Positions 58,312-64,000 of a stretch of DNA of 64,000 nucleotides are shown here, piece after piece. Position numbers and translations under genes: made by a program. This DNA is from Fasciola hepatica (taxonomy: Eukaryota > Platyhelminthes > Trematoda > Plagiorchiida > Fasciolidae), in NCBI GenBank assembly GCA_948099385.1, contig CANUEZ040000168.1, positions 11,070,001 to 11,134,000 of the forward strand. The letters run 5' to 3'. Numbering within the stretch: the stretch's first letter is position 1; every line of letters starts with the position of its first letter. Under the pieces are notes generated by a model. The model saw only the letters and a list, made by a program, of their open reading frames with translations. It was not told the DNA's origin and made no database searches.

Positions 58312-60950
58312 CTCTCTGCCCTGTATCCTTCACATTCCAATTTTAAATAGATACGAGAAGCTACAATGAGTCGTGATGGAGAACTTAAAATTCACGGTGA
58401 GGGCAGTTACTTGGAAACATGGGAAACTAGATAACCGATTCTCAGACCTCAGCATTCTCTTCACTTAGCTGCTTTCAACGTCCCCACACTTTACCAAACG
58501 GAGCAACAGGCTGCCCTAACTAGAACTCTTGAAAACTTTAAAACCGATGTGTTGTGTCTGGGAAACACGTATGCCGGACCGAACTTTAATGTTAACACTT
58601 TTCCCACCCCAGATATAAGCTCAGCTCCTCGTTTCACTCTGCGCGTATCGGGCTATTCGGTGTTTCGTGGTGGTGGTCAGGCGGGCGTTGGCATCGTTCT
58701 GACCATGGAAGCTGGACATACGCTTCCCGATTAGATCCCAGTCAGCAGTCGTCTGTGTGCAGTTCGATCGAATGGTTCTGTGCATGTCAAGAGCAACAGA
58801 CTGGATCATCGATGTCTGTTTGTCGTTTCTGTGTATGTCCCGACTGACTGTAGTTCTGTTGAGATTAAAGACGGATTCTATCATGAGTCATTTTAACTGC
58901 TCTGCAGCGTGCGCTCTACGAACATGATGGTTGTTGCTGGTGATTTCAGTACTGAAGTTAGCAGTCTAGACGAGACGGAAAGGAGTATAGGAGGCCGCTT
59001 TTGCATTCCAGCTGATCAAACAGATAACAGTGATTGACTCACCCAACTGTCTTCCCATCATAGACTACTCCTAGCGAGTGCAAAAAGCGACACTGACTAA
59101 CCTGACGTCCTTTTGTGCCTTTACAACGTTGGACTCAGATCGACCACATTGCTGTAGGTTACCGCTGTCACGGATCAGTTCAATACTGTCGATCATTTTG
59201 GTCCATGTCTATAGACACTGATCACGTCCTTGTTGACGCGCCTTTCAACTTACATCTCGTCCGTGGCCGGATTAACGCCAAAGCGAACCGTCCTCCGCAG
59301 CTGCTACTGGACGAAAATCATCAATCTGCTTTCGAAGCAGAATTTTCCTCCAGTTTATCGATACAGTCAAATGCCCAGGATCCAGAAGAACGATGAACAA
59401 AGATCAAACAGGCCCTACGTTAGACTTCTGGTACTGCCCAAGGTTCAGCAACCAGACACACACAGAAACGATGTATATCTACATCCTCAGTTGGATTGTT
59501 AGATGCGCGCAGGTCGATTCCTCTGGATTCCAGATACAATGAGGCATGGGGATGCCTTAAACGCCAACTGATTCTTAGTCTGTGGAAGAACCGTGAGCAG
59601 TGGTGGATTGCGAAGTGTATGGAGATAGAAAAAGCTGCGGTGGTTAGCAAGAGCGGCAACCTTTTCCGTCCAACTCGAAAACCGGTCCTCGAAAGCGAGG
59701 CGTTAGCAAACTGGTCAAAGAGGTGAACGGCTCACTGATTCTGACTGAGGAGTGTCGTCTAGTTTGTTGGGTGGAACATTTCGAGAAGCGGTGTAACTGG
59801 TTCTTATCCACGACATGTTTGCTAACTAGCGTGGTGGTTGCAGCTCTAGTTGTAGATACCAATCCTCCGTCATAATCGGAGGTTCTCCGTGAGATAAGCT
59901 ATCTTAAACGACATAAGGCTTCCGGACCGGATTGGTTGGCCCCGTCTGTTTCCAATGACGGTGACTCAGCATTGTCACTGGAGTTGACAAAACACCTGCG
60001 CTTGGTATGGAATAGGGAACAAGTTCCGAAGAGTTGGTGTGATTCGGTGGTCGTACCGATCTACAAGAATGGCGACAAGTTCTCTTGTGAAAACCATATG
60101 GGAATAAGTCTTGTTAGCATCGTATCTAAACTGCTCGCTGGTATTATTCTCCACCGATTATCAACGGCTCACGAATAGTGCTTGCGCGAGAATCAAGCTG
60201 GTTATAGACCTGTTCGAGGTGATGTTGATGACATCTTCACTGTTCGACAAGTTTTAGAACAGGCATACCTTCTATATGCCCACTGTCCCCGTTTTTCTTG
60301 ATGCTAAAGTGGCCTTCGACTCAGTCGAACACAGTTCTCTGGCATTGCCTCTTGTTGAAAGATGTATCAGAGAAATTCATTTCCCTTATGGAGTCCTTGT
60401 ACAAGAGCAGCCGAAGCCGAGTTCGAGCCTACGGTGTTCCTTCACCCGAGTTCACCACGAAAAGTGATGTACGTCAGGATTGCCTCTCTTCTTTTTTCCT
60501 TTTTCTTTTGTGTTGTATATGGTCCCAGAGACCACGATTTTGTTGGCTGAGGCTAGTGTCATTGAACTTTTCTCGGATGGGGAAGTGTCCGACCTTGAAT
60601 ATGCAGATGACATAGTTCTTCCAAGTGCAGACCCAGGCAATTCGCAAGCTTTTGTGGACAGTTTGAACAATAGTGTGGCGATGTTTGGTATGCGTTTTGC
60701 ACGTTCAGAGTGCAAGGAGCTGTTGCAGAATTGGGTTTGTCCAACGCGAAGCCCTTCAGTATTTGAGGGTACTGTGGACCAGGTAGACAAGTTGTGTCAT
60801 CTGAGCAGGTACATTTCCTTCTGAATCGTGTTCGCTTAAACAGAGTCATCTGTGGTGTCGATATGACATCCGTTTTTCTGTCAAGGGTCGAGCGCACGTT
60901 GTAACAGTCAGGCCTGTTCTTTTGTGGGGTTTTCATCTTGTCGATAGCCT
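58312..60950 (+). mobile_element. RTE-6 copy 2 (5'- and 3'-incomplete, dead)
   Basis: From about 58317 to 60795 this matches copy 1 at a constant offset of 19,397 bp with almost no differences, although both are full of stops. Near 60800 the match drops abruptly to loose similarity, while the sequence remains RTE. It starts without the leader present in copy 1. Confidence 0.8.
58457..60824 (+). pseudogene. RTE-6 copy 2 endonuclease-RT remnant
   Basis: Same blocks and the same stop codons as copy 1: DVLCLGNTYAGP, GGGQAGVGIVLT, VVAGDFSTEVS, TQIDHIAVGYR, FLDAKVAFDSVE and DLEYADDIVLPS (60593-60628). Not functional. Confidence 0.75.
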
Positions 60951-61072
60951 GCTCTGGAGGGATGAGTGGGTCACGTCATCCTAAGAGCACAGTTGCGGCA
61001 TTTTGTAAGCGGATCCAGACAGCCCCAGCTGTGGCTAAGGTGCTACGTTTTGCTTTCCTTGAGCCTTATCTT
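60951..61072. other. Short unassigned segment
   Basis: Between the RTE-6-like sequence and the RTE-2 tail. No motif was recognised. Confidence 0.3.
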
Positions 61073-62350
61073 TATCATCATCGTGCAGTTCTGAACAACA
61101 GGACACGCCTCACTGACCGCCCTAGTAGCCAGCACACGTAATACACAGTTTAACTGTACAAGCGCACATTGATCAATAATTCTGATTAGACAGAAGGTGA
61201 CAACGCGATCGCTACTGTTCATGTTTCGCTGCCGTATCCTTCATTGTCCCCAACCAGCAGCAAAATCGAGCATAATACCTTGGTCACTGTCGAACAGCCT
61301 TTGACTGTTACCGGAAGCAGCTGCCACTTCCATTTCTTCGGCTTTCTTAACCCACTAATTTTCGCGATTCTTCTTAAGTCTTTTTGTAGCTTGCCCATGT
61401 AGGCGTCTTTTTATCTTACTCACCTCTTTACGACTCGGGAGCTGACGGTTTTACTCCATCAGACTCAGTGACTGTTGAGAAATCCAGTGTCATCAATGGA
61501 CATCGGACCTAGGACCGCAGGCGAAACCTGTTGCCACGATCATCGCCTGCTGGATAGGTGGCCAACGCTCATCTACATTACTGCTCGTCGTAGTTCGCAG
61601 CTCATATGATAATTTATGTTCATAAATTGTGCGCACTTCTGAATCAGACAAACTTTTTACAGCTAACCGGATTTGTGGTTTTTGTCAATGACCATGGAGC
61701 TGGAGCGATAATCGCATTTAAACCAATGTATTGTCTGACTCTACGTATATGGATCAGTAGAATCTACAGTTCTGAATAGAATTGCGCCACTGGTAGCTTA
61801 CTGCAATTAGATCAATCTTGCGCAGACTATCCGTAGAGTTAGAGTGCCGTGTAGCTGTGTGACGCGAGATGTGTCGTAAATTTGTACTAAACGGGAACAA
61901 CCGATTGTCTGCACCAAACTGGAGAAGACTGTCCCCGTTATCTGTTCGCTGAACGGTAAGGCACAAAGCCCATCTAACTAAGCGTTTGACACACTCAGTT
62001 TGCCAACTTGTTCAATAAAGTCATCAGCTAGCACTACGATGTCAGAGTTTTTGCTGTTGAGAACGAGAGTGGTGAGTGCATCGTGGAACTCATCCTTCTG
62101 TGTATCAGAGCTGTAATCTGCTGGGTCGTCTGCCGAACCGCGCTTAAAAAAGCTATCCTTTCGAACGCCAACTGAGCCCTGGAGTCTTCCAGTACATAAA
62201 CGACTATAAGTCGGTATCCAGCGTAAAAGGGTAGCCTCAGCCTTATCAATCAAGATTATTCCTATGCCACGTTGACGTACAGCTTTAGCTGCTACGTCTC
62301 CTAAGGTGTGCAGGAAGTACCTCGATGAGATGCCCGGAACAGTTAGGTGA
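61073..62350 (-). mobile_element. RTE-2, second copy with internal deletions
   Basis: The 3' end (tatcatcatcgtgcag at 61072) and C-terminal remnant to about 61255 are joined to a short RT-side piece (61258-61295), then to linker and endonuclease sequence (61296-62350) matching 34250-35310. About 4 kb of RTE-2, including all of the RT core, is absent; nested copy B is also absent. Endonuclease frames 62253-61978 and 61966-61754 match those at 35344-34716. Confidence 0.75.
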
Positions 62351-64000
62351 ATCGCGCACCCTCGAGACAGTGGCCATTGACATCTGTCCCTTGTCCGAGA
62401 CTCACACCCACGACCTTAATACCGCAGTTCGTCTGAATTTGCCCCCAGCACATACTTTCACTCTGCGCTTATCGGAAGATGCCGTGTGTACTGCATGTGG
62501 TCATGCAGGTGTGGGAATCGCTTTGAGTGCTGGAGCTCAGTCTGCGCTACACAACTGGATCCCAGTCAACAGCAGATTGTGTGCAATTCATTAACAGGGT
62601 TCGTTCAAAGCTAACAAAGGTTGTGACGGTAACGGTTGCCTGTTTGTTGCTGCTACCTTCACCCCTACTGACTGCAGTCCAGATACAGTCAGATATATAT
62701 TCTACCAGCAACTTCACAGACTTCTTAGAAAGGCATCCCACAGACACGGTGGTACTGTCTGGAGATTTGAACGCCCACATTGGCCACCTAGGTCCAGACG
62801 AGAGAAGGCTTGGAGGTCAAAGCGGCGTCGGCCATTAGTGCATAGGCAATGGCAATCGACTGCCCCGTCTATGCACAGACTATCGTTTATTCTTGTTGAC
62901 TGCGAGCTTCCATAGCGGCTTTCGTCACACAGTCACATGGTGACCGTCATTCGCTGATGTCTTAGACAGAATAGGCCACATAGCCTCAGGCTACCACGGG
63001 CGTGGTTCTGTCAAGTCTTGTACGTCATACTGGAGCATACATCTAGATTCAGATCAGACCCTCGTGTGTACCCATCAAGTCAAACGTCCGCCGTCAACTG
63101 GTGGATGTAGATCAACTTTTCCGGACCTCATTCGAGGGGAAATCTCTGAATGAGCTTAGTACCCACACACATACAATATGACTTGTCGAACCACGGGCAA
63201 CACGTCCCAAATGCCATACAATTAACAAGTACCACATTTTGCGGACTGGTCACACTGCAGGAATCCACGAACTGGATATCATCGAGTTACCTTGAATTAC
63301 AAGGCAGCTGCCAGAGTATACCTGCCGGAAGCGAAAGCCACCAGTGCCCGCGCTCGGCTGCGAAGAAGGTTGATTAAAATCTTGCGAAGAAATCGAGAGT
63401 ATACGTGGTTCAAACGCGTAGCCGAAAGGCGACAGTCTGCTGCCACCGGCAGTGCCGGAAAAAGTTTACAACTCCTCCGATCCACAGGAAACAAGAAACC
63501 TGTAATGTGCGAGATAACCTGCGACGTAAACGGCCAACCAGTCCACCAGCTTTCACGGGGCATGGATTGATGGCCAGAGCACTTTAAGGAGCAGTTCAAT
63601 TGACCTTCAGCACCAGCGTCCCTGTTCAGTAATCCATCGGAACCAGTTCATGCTCCATGAACTGTCTGTACTGTTCTACCCACCAAAGAAGTCGATTGTG
63701 CGATTCACCACCTTAAGCGCAATAAAACTCTCGGCTGCGATAAAACCCCTCCCTCCCTCCGCCCTTTTCAAAATTGGGGGTATGTCCCTCTCAACGGGGC
63801 TCACTAGCCTCTTTACGGAGATCTGGACCCACAAATGCGTTCCAGAAAGTTTAAACTATATCTATCATCCCTATGTACAAAAAAGGAGCTATAAACATCT
63901 GTTCCTATCACCGAGGGATAAGTTTAATCTAGCTAGCATCAAAACGATTCTTCGTAAATTGTCCCGTCTATGCACAGACTATCGTCTACTCACGTTGAGT
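62351..64000 (+). pseudogene. RTE-3 remnant, plus strand (runs off window)
   Basis: It starts at gcgcaccctcgagacagtgg, the same stretch as the minus-strand RTE-3 near 29005. Blocks: ETVAIDICPLSETH, GHAGVGIALSAGAQSALHNW, NSRLCAIH, VVLSGDLNAHIGHLG (endonuclease), RLRRRLIKILRRNREY linker, DVNGQPVHQ, then an RT-fingers remnant near 63690-63830. A motif from 62867-62890 reappears at 63960-63985, so the end of the window may enter another copy. Confidence 0.7.

Overview
The window is eukaryotic and looks like flatworm DNA, most likely a digenean fluke (liver- or lung-fluke type). This is inferred from the recognisable retroelement families: RTE-like and CR1-like non-LTR elements, a CsRn1/Kabuki-like Ty3/Gypsy element and a BEL/Pao element. 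A very short first intron next to introns of 11-26 kb fits the same group. Species cannot be fixed from the sequence alone.

The only host gene I recognise is a DCAF12-like WD40 protein (DDB1/CUL4 ubiquitin-ligase substrate receptor) on the + strand. Four exons can be read with consensus splice sites and compatible phases: 16730-17073, 17119-17260, 43222-43596 and 54957-55997 (stop). They encode about 633 residues. Intron 1 is 45 bp; introns 2 (25,961 bp) and 3 (11,360 bp) are filled with nested retroelements, most of them antisense to the gene.

Layout: 1-1470 RTE copy A (minus, cut by the window edge); 1475-2750 CR1-like remnant; 3117-3345 dispersed repeat; 3990-9420 tandem BEL/Pao array with three 377-bp LTRs, two integrase-only internal regions and a GACGG target-site duplication around the whole array; 9930-13840 Gypsy-1 (minus, decayed gag-PR-RT-RH-IN); 13963-14187 second copy of the dispersed repeat; 14452-16640 three CR1-like remnants ending just upstream of DCAF12 exon 1. 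Intron 2 holds RTE copy C (19.12-22.96 kb), RTE-4 (23.56-26.15 kb, split by a (TA)n-tailed insertion), RTE-5 (27.05-28.07 kb), RTE-3 (28.5-29.13 kb), RTE-2 (29.6-35.75 kb) with RTE copy B nested inside it behind a 10-bp target-site duplication, Gypsy-2 (35.76-38.07 kb) and RTE-6 copy 1 (38.2-42.15 kb, plus). Intron 3 holds tRNA-derived SINEs, the nearly intact RTE copy D (45.17-49.03 kb) inserted into a SINE, and RTE fragments. Downstream of DCAF12 are further SINEs, RTE-6 copy 2 (58.3-60.95 kb), a deleted RTE-2 copy (61.07-62.35 kb) and RTE-3 (62.35-64.0 kb).

The most unusual object is the BEL/Pao array. Each internal region lacks gag, protease, RT and RNase H. In their place is a 251-bp inverted copy of the LTR with adjoining polypurine-tract sequence, followed by an integrase reading frame carrying the same two lesions in both units. 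All element classifications come from reading translated motifs by eye; no database search was run.
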